From NCBI GenBank assembly GCA_002029975.1, contig LQBE01000042.1:1-40904 (forward strand): a stretch of DNA of 40,904 nucleotides, in the 5' to 3' direction. Positions 34,741-40,904 of the stretch are shown here, one piece after another. This DNA is from a delta proteobacterium ML8_F1 (GTDB lineage Bacteria > Bacillota > Clostridia > Peptostreptococcales > Acidaminobacteraceae). How positions within the stretch are numbered: the stretch's first letter is position 1; every line of letters begins with the position of its first letter. The translations under genes and the position numbers were made by a program. A model generated the notes under the pieces. The model did not search any database, was not told where the DNA came from, and saw only the letters and a list, made by a program, of their open reading frames with translations.

Positions 34741-34766
34741 TCACACAATAGAAAGGAGATGATCTT

Positions 34767-35918
34767 GTGATCCAGGCAATAACGAACTTTTATTCTAGCA
34801 CAGGATTCTCGGCAATCGATATCGGGCAAGTTCTGATGATTATCATTTCTGCTGTGTTGCTTTATCTGGCCATCAAAAAAGGATATGAACCCTTGCTGCT
34901 GCTTCCCATTGCCTTTGGGATGCTTTTGACCAACCTTCCCCTGGCGGGAATGATGGAGGGTGCGGTTTATGACAGTACCGGGGCCATGGCGCAGCCCGGG
35001 GGCTTGCTCTACTATATTTCCCAGGGGAATAAGCTGGCGATTTTTCCGCCTTTGATTTTTCTTGGAATCGGCGCCATGACAGATTTTGCACCCTTGATTG
35101 CCAATCCCAAATCCCTGCTTTTAGGTGCGGCGGCACAGTTTGGCATCTACATCACCTTCCTTGGGGCGATTTTATCCGGCCTTTTCAATGCGCAGCAGGC
35201 CGCTTCCATTGGCATTATCGGCGGAGCAGACGGACCGACCGCCATATTTCTATCCTCAAAGCTGGCCCCTGAACTGCTGGGCCCCATTGCCGTAGCGGCC
35301 TATTCCTACATGGCTCTGGTACCGGTCATTCAACCGCCAATCATGAAGGCCTTGACCACGAAAGAAGAGCGGATGATTAAAATGGATACCTTGAGAAATG
35401 TTTCCAAGCTGGAGAAGATTCTTTTTCCCGTGGTGGTCACCCTGGTGGTTTCTCTCATCGTGCCTCCTGCAGCCACCCTGGTGGGGATGCTGATGCTGGG
35501 GAATCTGTTCAAGGAGTCCGGTGTGGTGGCAAGGCTTGAAGATACGGCGAAGAATGCCCTGATCAATATTGTGACCATCATGCTGGGTGTCGCGGTGGGT
35601 GCCACGGCGACAGCCGAAAAGTTCCTGCAGATTGAAACCATCGCCATCATTGCTCTGGGAGTGGTCGCCTTTGGATTTGGAACCGCCGCCGGCGTGGTGC
35701 TTGGAAAAATCATGAACAAAATCAGTGGTGGGAAGATCAATCCACTCATTGGTTCGGCAGGGGTCTCTGCAGTGCCTATGGCTGCGAGGGTTTCTCAAGT
35801 GGTTGGACAAAAGGAAAACCCTTCAAACTTCCTGCTCATGCATGCCATGGGACCCAATGTGGCCGGGGTTATCGGTTCAGCGGTATCCGCCGGTGTCCTG
35901 TTGTCCTTGTTTGGATAA
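34767..35918 (+). CDS. mmdB: Na+-translocating methylmalonyl-CoA decarboxylase beta subunit
   Basis: This 383-residue membrane protein has about ten hydrophobic segments and the conserved beta-subunit blocks [31 protein letters not shown] and [15 protein letters not shown], plus the [11 protein letters not shown] segment near the end. It decarboxylates carboxybiotin and exports Na+, so it stores energy as a sodium gradient. GTG at 34767 follows AAAGGAGATGATCTT. The hydrophobic start is normal. A terminator closes the operon. Confidence 0.95.
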   Translation: MIQAITNFYSSTGFSAIDIGQVLMIIISAVLLYLAIKKGYEPLLLLPIAFGMLLTNLPLAGMMEGAVYDSTGAMAQPGGLLYYISQGNKLAIFPPLIFLGIGAMTDFAPLIANPKSLLLGAAAQFGIYITFLGAILSGLFNAQQAASIGIIGGADGPTAIFLSSKLAPELLGPIAVAAYSYMALVPVIQPPIMKALTTKEERMIKMDTLRNVSKLEKILFPVVVTLVVSLIVPPAATLVGMLMLGNLFKESGVVARLEDTAKNALINIVTIMLGVAVGATATAEKFLQIETIAIIALGVVAFGFGTAAGVVLGKIMNKISGGKINPLIGSAGVSAVPMAARVSQVVGQKENPSNFLLMHAMGPNVAGVIGSAVSAGVLLSLFG

Positions 35919-35944
35919 AAAGAGCTGAGGCTCTTTTTTTCTTT
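35917..35944 (+). terminator. terminator at the end of the methylmalonyl-CoA operon
   Basis: AAAAAGAGC (35917-35925) pairs with GCTCTTTTT (35930-35938) around TGAG, followed by more T. It overlaps the mmdB stop (35916-35918) and ends 13 bases before birA. Confidence 0.85.
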
Positions 35945-35957
35945 TAGGGGGTAAATG

Positions 35958-36929
35958 ATGAGGGAAAAAATTCTGAAATTGTTAAGGGAAACCCCGGGGG
36001 ATCTCTCCGGGGAGAAGATTTCCGAATATCTGGGGGTCAGTCGGACTGCAGTCTGGAAGCAGATCAAAGCCTTGAAGGATATCGGCTATGTCATCGAAAC
36101 GAAGGCGGGAAGCGGTTATCGATTGAAAAGCGCTGAGCGACCCCTGAATCAAGAGGAACTGCGGTTGATTCTGGGGGAGGCAGGGGTATTCACCCAGGCG
36201 TACTATCACCCTTCCATCGATTCCACCAATGCCTGGGCGAAGACTCTTTCAGGCAGGGAAGGCACGCTGATTGTTGCTTCAGAGCAGACCTCGGGAAGGG
36301 GACGTCTCGGAAGAGAATGGATTTCCCCCAGGGACAAGGGACTCTATGTGAGTTTCAAGCTTCACCCCTCAATACATCCTGAAAAAGCCATGATGCTGAC
36401 ACAGATTGCAGCCTTGGGAATTCTCAAGGGTTTAAAGCAGTACTGCGGTATCGAGGTTGCAATCAAATGGCCCAATGACCTGGTGGTGGCAGGTCGTAAA
36501 CTGGTGGGAATTCTCACTGAGATGACAACAGAAATTGAGCAGGTTGAGAAATTGGTGATTGGTTTCGGCATCAACCTGTACCCGATGTCTTTGCCAGAGG
36601 AGGTTCTCAATCGCGCCGTTGCACTGGAGGAACTCATGGATGGACCGATTGACGGGTTGATTCTGATCCAGAAAATACTGGAGAATTTCACACCGCTCTA
36701 TCTGAAATTCCTGAAGGTTCAGGATTTATCCTTTGTGATTGAAGAGCTGAATCGTTACTCTGCAGTCGTCGACAGGGATCTGATGGTGATTGAAAACGGC
36801 GAAAGCGTGCCCTGTCATGGTTCCCGTATTGACAAGACGGGCCGGCTGTGGGTCAGGGATCCGTCGGGGAAAAGCATCCCCTTGAATTCAGGTGAAGTGT
36901 CTGTCAGGGGGACGGAGTCTTATATATGA
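35958..36929 (+). CDS. birA: bifunctional biotin--protein ligase / repressor
   Basis: BirA makes biotinyl-AMP and attaches biotin to carrier proteins. With its N-terminal winged helix (about residues 1-60, LSGEKISEYLGVSRTAVWKQI) it can also repress biotin genes. The catalytic domain has the ATP/biotin loop GRGRLGREW (113-121), IKWPNDLVVAGRKLVGIL and a C-terminal SH3-like cap. ATG at 35958 gives better spacing from AGGGGG; ATG at 35955 is possible. Placement right after the biotin-dependent decarboxylase operon suggests linked use. No biotin synthesis gene or BirA box was recognised in the window. Confidence 0.94.
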   Translation: MREKILKLLRETPGDLSGEKISEYLGVSRTAVWKQIKALKDIGYVIETKAGSGYRLKSAERPLNQEELRLILGEAGVFTQAYYHPSIDSTNAWAKTLSGREGTLIVASEQTSGRGRLGREWISPRDKGLYVSFKLHPSIHPEKAMMLTQIAALGILKGLKQYCGIEVAIKWPNDLVVAGRKLVGILTEMTTEIEQVEKLVIGFGINLYPMSLPEEVLNRAVALEELMDGPIDGLILIQKILENFTPLYLKFLKVQDLSFVIEELNRYSAVVDRDLMVIENGESVPCHGSRIDKTGRLWVRDPSGKSIPLNSGEVSVRGTESYI

Positions 36930-36932
36930 GGA

Positions 36933-36961
36933 TTGAAACTTCCTGATGAGGGTGTTAATAT
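36933..36961 (+). promoter_or_regulatory. promoter of coaX-dusB
   Basis: TTGAAA (36933-36938) and TAATAT (36956-36961) are 17 bases apart, with TGT making an extended -10. It lies between birA and the coaX ATG at 36990. Confidence 0.6.
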
Positions 36962-36989
36962 TAAGTAATGAAATTTGAAGGGTGATGAA

Positions 36990-37769
36990 ATGCTGCTGAC
37001 CATCGATATAGGAAACACCAATATTGTTTTCGGGGTTTACCGCAATGACGAATTGATCACAAACTGGCGCATGTCCACGGACCGCAATATCACTGCGGAT
37101 GAACTCGGCATGTTCCTCAGGCAGATGCTGGTTTATGACAAACTCAGTTTTGAGGATATCAAGGATTTGATTATTTCTTCGGTGGTGCCGCCAATCATGT
37201 ATGCCATGCAGCATATGGCGCAGAAGTACTTCGGCAAAGAAGCCATGGTGGTGGGGCCGGGGATAAAAACCGGAATGAAGGTGCTGTACGACAATCCCAA
37301 ACAGGTTGGGGCTGACAGGATTGTCAACGGTGTGGCCGCCTTTAAAAAGTATGGAGGCCCGGTGGTGGTGGTGGATTTTGGGACGGCCACGACTTTTTGT
37401 GCCATCAATGAAAAAATGGAGTATTTGGGAGGGGCGATAGCTCCCGGTATAAAGATTTCCAGCGAGGCCTTGTTTGAAAAAGCGGCTAAACTGCCCAGGG
37501 TGGAGCTTGCCATCCCCCGCAGCGTCATTGCAAAATCCACCACCGAGAGTATGCAGTCAGGCATTATCAACGGAGCTGTAGGCACGGTGGACCACATGGT
37601 GACCCTGTTCAGGAAAGAAATGGGGTGGGAGGATGTGAAGGTGGTGGCGACAGGAGGCCTGTCTTCCCTGATCTTTTCCCTGAGCACTGAAATTCAGGCG
37701 GTGGATAAATTTTTGACCTTGGATGGACTGAAGATTATTTATGATTTGAATCGTTTGAAGGAGAAATAG
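36990..37769 (+). CDS. coaX: type III pantothenate kinase
   Basis: CoaX phosphorylates pantothenate in the first step of coenzyme A synthesis. The 259-residue protein has phosphate loop TIDIGNTNIVFGVY at the start, the VGADRIVNGVAAF block, VVDFGTATTFCAI and GGAIAPGIKISSEAL. ATG at 36990 follows GAAGGGTGATGAA. dusB begins 1 base after its stop, so the two are co-transcribed. CoA supply suits the acyl-CoA pathway upstream, but the pairing is likely incidental. Confidence 0.95.
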   Translation: MLLTIDIGNTNIVFGVYRNDELITNWRMSTDRNITADELGMFLRQMLVYDKLSFEDIKDLIISSVVPPIMYAMQHMAQKYFGKEAMVVGPGIKTGMKVLYDNPKQVGADRIVNGVAAFKKYGGPVVVVDFGTATTFCAINEKMEYLGGAIAPGIKISSEALFEKAAKLPRVELAIPRSVIAKSTTESMQSGIINGAVGTVDHMVTLFRKEMGWEDVKVVATGGLSSLIFSLSTEIQAVDKFLTLDGLKIIYDLNRLKEK

Positions 37770-37770
37770 G

Positions 37771-38733
37771 GTGAGAATCAAAGATGTATTGATTGAGACC
37801 GACCTCATGCTGGGCCCCATGGCCGGGGTCACGGACGGTGCCTTCAGAAAAATCTGCCGTGAATTCGGATTAGAGATGTCTTTCACGGAAATGGTCAGCG
37901 CCAAGGGGCTGGTCTACGGTGACAAGGGATCTCTGGAACTTTTGAGTATTGCAGATGAGGAGCATCCTGTGGGTGTTCAGATATTCGGGTCGGATCCGGA
38001 ATTCATGGAAAAAGCTGCCCGGTTGCTTCAGGAGCGGATACAGTTCGAGATTCTGGATATCAATATGGGTTGTCCCACCCCGAAAATTGTGAAAAATGGG
38101 GACGGGTCAAAACTCATGACAGATCTTGAAAGGGCTCAGAAAATTGTGGACCGGGTGGCCAAGGTCTCAAAAAAGCCGGTTACGGTAAAAATGAGAACCG
38201 GATGGGATGAAACAACGGATTATTTGGGTTTCGCCAGGGGGATGGAAAGTGCCGGCGCCCGGATGCTCACGGTCCATGGCAGAACCCGGAATCAGATGTA
38301 TTCAGGAAAAGCGGATTGGACCAAGATAAAAGCAATCAAAGACACCCTGAAGATACCGGTAGTGGGAAATGGAGATATTTTTTGTCTCGAGGATGCGATT
38401 GAGAAGAAGAAGTTTTCTGGTGTAGACGGCCTCATGATTGCCCGGGGCGCCCAGGGCAATCCCTGGCTGATTCGTGAAATCATTACTTATTTCAAGACGG
38501 GTGAGGTGCTTGCGCCCCCGACCCCAAAGGAAATATATGAAGTTATTATGCGACACTTTGACTTGATTGTCAGGGAGAAGGGCGAGTACCGGGGCATGGT
38601 GGAAATGCGCAAGCACATTGGCTGGTATGTCAAGGGGATGAAGCATGCTTCAAGCGTGAGGAATGAAATCAATCGGGCCAGTAATTTTCAGGAGATGCAC
38701 CGGGCACTGGTGCAAATTCTTGACATTGACTGA
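37771..38733 (+). CDS. dusB: tRNA-dihydrouridine synthase, DusB type
   Basis: Dus enzymes reduce specific uridines in the tRNA D-loop using FMN and NADPH. The 320 residues form a TIM barrel with LGPMAGVTDGAFRKICREFG, the catalytic Cys in INMGCPTPKIVKNGDGS, RTGWD, GRTRNQMYSGKADW, GNGDIF and ARGAQGNPWL. GTG at 37771 follows AAGGAGAAATAGG. The pair dusB-greA-lysS is a common order in Bacillota. The greA promoter starts inside its last codons. Confidence 0.95.
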   Translation: MRIKDVLIETDLMLGPMAGVTDGAFRKICREFGLEMSFTEMVSAKGLVYGDKGSLELLSIADEEHPVGVQIFGSDPEFMEKAARLLQERIQFEILDINMGCPTPKIVKNGDGSKLMTDLERAQKIVDRVAKVSKKPVTVKMRTGWDETTDYLGFARGMESAGARMLTVHGRTRNQMYSGKADWTKIKAIKDTLKIPVVGNGDIFCLEDAIEKKKFSGVDGLMIARGAQGNPWLIREIITYFKTGEVLAPPTPKEIYEVIMRHFDLIVREKGEYRGMVEMRKHIGWYVKGMKHASSVRNEINRASNFQEMHRALVQILDID

Positions 38734-38748
38734 GTAGTCAAATATAAT
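38720..38748 (+). promoter_or_regulatory. perfect-consensus sigma-A promoter of greA
   Basis: TTGACA (38720-38725) and TATAAT (38743-38748) are exactly 17 bases apart, a full consensus match. The -35 lies in the last codons of dusB (stop at 38731-38733). Confidence 0.88.
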
Positions 38749-38783
38749 AATTCATATTCTTTAAGGGTGTAGGTGAGATAATG

Positions 38784-39257
38784 ATGGAAAACAAGGAAGT
38801 TCTGATTACCAAAGAAGGTTTAGAAAAGGCCAAAAAGGAATTGGACTATTTATTGGTTGAAAAACGGCAGGAAATTGCTGAAAAAATCAAGGCGGCAAGA
38901 GAATTCGGAGACATCAGTGAAAACTCTGAATACGATGAAGCCAAGAATGAACAGGCAGAAATTGAAGCGAAGATTCTCAAACTTGAAATGATTGTGAAGA
39001 ACGCAAAAATCATTGAGGAAAGCAGTGCCAAAAAAGGCATCATTGATGTAGGGTCCAAGGTGATTGTTCTTGATGTGGAATACAATGAGGAAGAAACCTA
39101 CGCTATTGTGGGTTCAACAGAAGCGGACCCGTATGAAAACCGGATATCCAATGTTTCCCCCCTGGGCAGTGCCCTGATCGGCAAGAAGGTTGGGGATGTG
39201 GTAGAGGTGCCGGTGCCGGCGGGTGTGATCAGTTACAAGGTGGTCAATATCATCTAA
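38784..39257 (+). CDS. greA: transcription elongation factor GreA
   Basis: GreA enters the secondary channel of RNA polymerase and restarts backtracked complexes by stimulating RNA cleavage. The 157 residues have the N-terminal coiled coil with the acidic tip GDISENSEYDEAKNEQ and the C-terminal FKBP-like domain (VGSTEADPYENRISNVSPLGSALIGKKVGD, in parts). AGGTGA lies 7 bases before ATG 38784; the ATG at 38781 is an alternative. lysS follows 25 bases later, so both use the strong promoter at 38720. Confidence 0.96.
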   Translation: MENKEVLITKEGLEKAKKELDYLLVEKRQEIAEKIKAAREFGDISENSEYDEAKNEQAEIEAKILKLEMIVKNAKIIEESSAKKGIIDVGSKVIVLDVEYNEEETYAIVGSTEADPYENRISNVSPLGSALIGKKVGDVVEVPVPAGVISYKVVNII

Positions 39258-39282
39258 GTCCAAATAGATTGGGGTGGCTCAA

Positions 39283-40761
39283 ATGACAGAAGAACTGAAT
39301 CTCAACGAAGTGCTGAAAATCAGACGGGAAAAACTGAAGCAGCTCAGAGCTATGGGAAGAGATCCTTTTTTAGTTGAAAAGTACGAGAGGACGAGCTTCA
39401 GTGCTGAAATTCTTGAACACTTCGAGAAGTTTGAATCTAAGGAGGTATCCGTCGCCGGGCGGATTATGGCGAAGCGCACCATGGGAAAGGCCGCTTTCAT
39501 TGATGTGCTGGATTCTGAGGGCCGGATTCAGGTGTATGTCCGCGGAGATGAAATAGGAGAAGAGGAATATGAAATTTTCTCTTCCTATTACGATATCGGC
39601 GATATCGTGGGAGTCAAGGGTAAGGTTTTCATGACCAGAAAAGAGGAAATATCAATCCGGGCCACGGAGGTGGTGTTGCTGTCAAAATCCCTTCAGGTGC
39701 TGCCGGAAAAATTCCACGGACTGAAGGATCAGGACTTGAGGTACAGACAGCGATACGTGGATTTGATTGTCAATCCGGAGGTCAAGAAGACATTTTTGCT
39801 CAGGAACAGGATTATCAGCGCCATGAGGGAATTTCTTGAAAGAGAGGGCTTTCTTGAAGTGGATACGCCCATACTGGGCACCGTTGCCGGTGGAGCTGCG
39901 GCAAGGCCCTTTGTCACCCACCACAATACCCTGGATATAGACATGTACATGCGAATCGCCAATGAGCTTTATTTGAAGCGGCTTATTGTGGGAGGATTCG
40001 ACAAGGTCTATGAAATGGGGAAAATGTTCAGGAATGAGGGAATGTCTGTCAAGCACAATCCTGAATACACGGCCATGGAGCTTTATGCGGCTTACAAGGA
40101 CTATGAATACATTATGTGGCTGACTGAAAACGTTGTGGCCCACATGGCACAAAAGGCGACGGGATCGACGATTGTGAATTACCAGGGGATCGACCTGGAC
40201 TTCACACCCCCCTGGAGAAGGATTACCATGGTGGATGCCATATTGCAGTATACCGGAATCAACTTCAATGAACTGCGGGCTCTGGACCAGGCCACGAAGG
40301 CTGCTCAAAAGCTGGGAATTGAAGTCAGCAAGGATATGGAATGGGGACATATCGTGGCGGAGGTTTTTGAAACCTTCTGCGAGAAGCATCTTGTTCAACC
40401 GACCTTTGTCACCCATCATCCGGTGGCAATATCCCCTTTGTCGAAAAGAAATCCCGATGATCCCGAGGTGACCAATCGATTCGAAGCCTTCGCCAACACC
40501 TGGGAGATTGCCAATGCCTTTTCCGAACTCAATGATCCCATTGATCAAAGAGAGCGGTTTACGGAGCAGGCAAAGAGAAGAGATGACGGGATTGATGAAG
40601 AAGCCCATCCCATGGATGAAGACTTCCTCAACGCCCTGGAGGTGGGGCTGCCACCCACCGGAGGACTGGGTATCGGAATCGACCGGGTCATCATGCTCTT
40701 GACCAACGTCACCTCCATCCGTGACATCATACTGTTTCCCACTATGAAACCCATTGAGTGA
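39283..40761 (+). CDS. lysS: lysyl-tRNA synthetase, class II
   Basis: LysS charges tRNA-Lys. The 492 residues include the N-terminal OB-fold anticodon-binding domain (about 55-140) and the class II core. Motif 1 lies around [20 protein letters not shown], motif 2 around [21 protein letters not shown], and motif 3 is [16 protein letters not shown] at 39283 is preferred because GGGGTGG lies just before it; GTG at 39274 is in frame. There is no T-box leader in the short gap after greA. A hairpin and then an rRNA-type promoter follow. Confidence 0.96.
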   Translation: MTEELNLNEVLKIRREKLKQLRAMGRDPFLVEKYERTSFSAEILEHFEKFESKEVSVAGRIMAKRTMGKAAFIDVLDSEGRIQVYVRGDEIGEEEYEIFSSYYDIGDIVGVKGKVFMTRKEEISIRATEVVLLSKSLQVLPEKFHGLKDQDLRYRQRYVDLIVNPEVKKTFLLRNRIISAMREFLEREGFLEVDTPILGTVAGGAAARPFVTHHNTLDIDMYMRIANELYLKRLIVGGFDKVYEMGKMFRNEGMSVKHNPEYTAMELYAAYKDYEYIMWLTENVVAHMAQKATGSTIVNYQGIDLDFTPPWRRITMVDAILQYTGINFNELRALDQATKAAQKLGIEVSKDMEWGHIVAEVFETFCEKHLVQPTFVTHHPVAISPLSKRNPDDPEVTNRFEAFANTWEIANAFSELNDPIDQRERFTEQAKRRDDGIDEEAHPMDEDFLNALEVGLPPTGGLGIGIDRVIMLLTNVTSIRDIILFPTMKPIE

Positions 40762-40765
40762 ATCC

Positions 40766-40797
40766 CCGCCCTTCTCGCTGAGAAGGGCGGCTGCTTT
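40766..40797 (+). terminator. hairpin after lysS, weak U tract
   Basis: CCGCCCTTCTC (40766-40776) pairs perfectly with GAGAAGGGCGG (40780-40790) around a GCT loop. Only CTGCTTTC follows, so the stem is strong but the U tract is poor. Confidence 0.6.
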
Positions 40798-40827
40798 CAA
40801 AAGAATTTAAAAAAAACAAATAAAGTG

Positions 40828-40857
40828 TTGACACCCGGTAGTGGAGGATGCTAATAT
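40828..40857 (+). promoter_or_regulatory. promoter of a downstream rRNA operon
   Basis: TTGACA (40828-40833) and TAATAT (40852-40857) are 18 bases apart, with TGC as extended -10 and an A-rich stretch just upstream (40801-40824) resembling an UP element. The rRNA leader follows at once. Confidence 0.7.
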
Positions 40858-40864
40858 AATTAAG

Positions 40865-40904
40865 TCGCCACACACGGCGGAGAACCTTGAAAACTGAAGT
40901 AGTG
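40865..40904 (+). other. start of rRNA operon leader (cut by window end)
   Basis: A small CGCC/GGCG hairpin (40866-40869 with 40876-40879) is followed by GAACCTTGAAAACTGAA (40881-40897). That motif is typical of the leader just upstream of 16S rRNA in Clostridia and Bacilli. No 16S sequence itself is present, so the operon is inferred. Confidence 0.7.

Noticed and set aside
39258-39282. T-box leader for lysS
   Set aside because: Only 25 bases separate greA from lysS, too short for a T-box.
39682-40800. 372-codon open frame on the minus strand
   Set aside because: It lies wholly opposite lysS, which has all class II synthetase motifs; its predicted protein has no recognisable family features and no ribosome site.
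40855-40860. TATAAT as -10 of the rRNA promoter
   Set aside because: It is 21 bases from TTGACA, too far; the overlapping TAATAT at 40852-40857 gives 18 bases and a TGn extension.
1-40904. CRISPR arrays, insertion sequences, toxin-antitoxin or phage genes
   Set aside because: No regularly spaced repeats, transposase motifs, terminal inverted repeats or phage gene families were found on either strand.

Overview
The window is a chromosomal segment of an anaerobic, Gram-positive-type bacterium, most likely a member of the Clostridia (Bacillota). This rests on the gene order purR-spoVG-glmU-prs-pth-mfd-prsA-spoVB-like-mazG-hup-rqcP-divIC-yabR...tilS-ftsH, which follows the well-known Bacillus/Clostridium block near the origin. 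It also rests on strong AGGAGG ribosome sites, frequent GTG/TTG starts and many U-tract hairpin terminators. Genus cannot be settled from the sequence alone. Base composition was not computed but looks close to balanced. No mobile element, prophage, CRISPR array or pseudogene was seen.

Layout: (1) 1-2.6 kb: an LCP cell-wall ligase gene and a small membrane protein face murC across one shared palindromic terminator. (2) 2.8-16 kb: the conserved housekeeping block for nucleotide regulation and synthesis (purR, prs), wall precursor (glmU), translation quality control (pth, rqcP), transcription-coupled repair (mfd), secretion foldase (prsA), lipid flippase-like protein, mazG, HU, divIC and an S1 protein. 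The sporulation genes that normally sit in this block (spoVT, yabP, yabQ, spoIIE) are absent. (3) 16-23.6 kb: exopolyphosphatase, tRNA-Val and tRNA-Asp, the TldD/PmbA protease pair, tilS and ftsH. (4) 23.7-26.6 kb: a FlK-like acyl-CoA thioesterase, two-subunit class I fumarase and malic enzyme. (5) 26.6-28.8 kb: a ModE-type regulator, a THEP1-like NTPase, an ECF transporter S-component-like protein and a MocA-like nucleotidyltransferase. (6) 28.9-35.9 kb: an eight-gene operon for the methylmalonyl-CoA pathway (mutase in two subunits, MeaB, epimerase, and the biotin-dependent Na+-pumping methylmalonyl-CoA decarboxylase subunits A, D, C, B). (7) 36-40.8 kb: birA, coaX, dusB, greA, lysS. The window ends in what looks like the promoter and leader of an rRNA operon.

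Together, regions 4, 6 and 7 suggest C4-dicarboxylate/propionate metabolism. Malic enzyme and fumarase interconvert pyruvate, malate and fumarate. Mutase, epimerase and decarboxylase convert succinyl-CoA to propionyl-CoA and store the decarboxylation energy as a Na+ gradient. BirA, just downstream, would attach biotin to the MmdC carrier. The fumarate-to-succinyl-CoA steps are not in the window.

Most of the window is ordinary, well-conserved biology. The points most worth a second look are a near-perfect 28-bp palindrome lying on the promoter of the methylmalonyl-CoA operon, the ModE/NTPase/ECF/MocA cluster of unknown substrate, terminator hairpins built into or right after stop codons with no room for a new promoter, terminator U-tracts running directly into extended -10 promoters, and the clean loss of sporulation genes from a conserved block. 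The only stretch over 300 bases without a protein gene (16999-17351) holds two tRNA genes with their promoter and terminator, and the tldD promoter.
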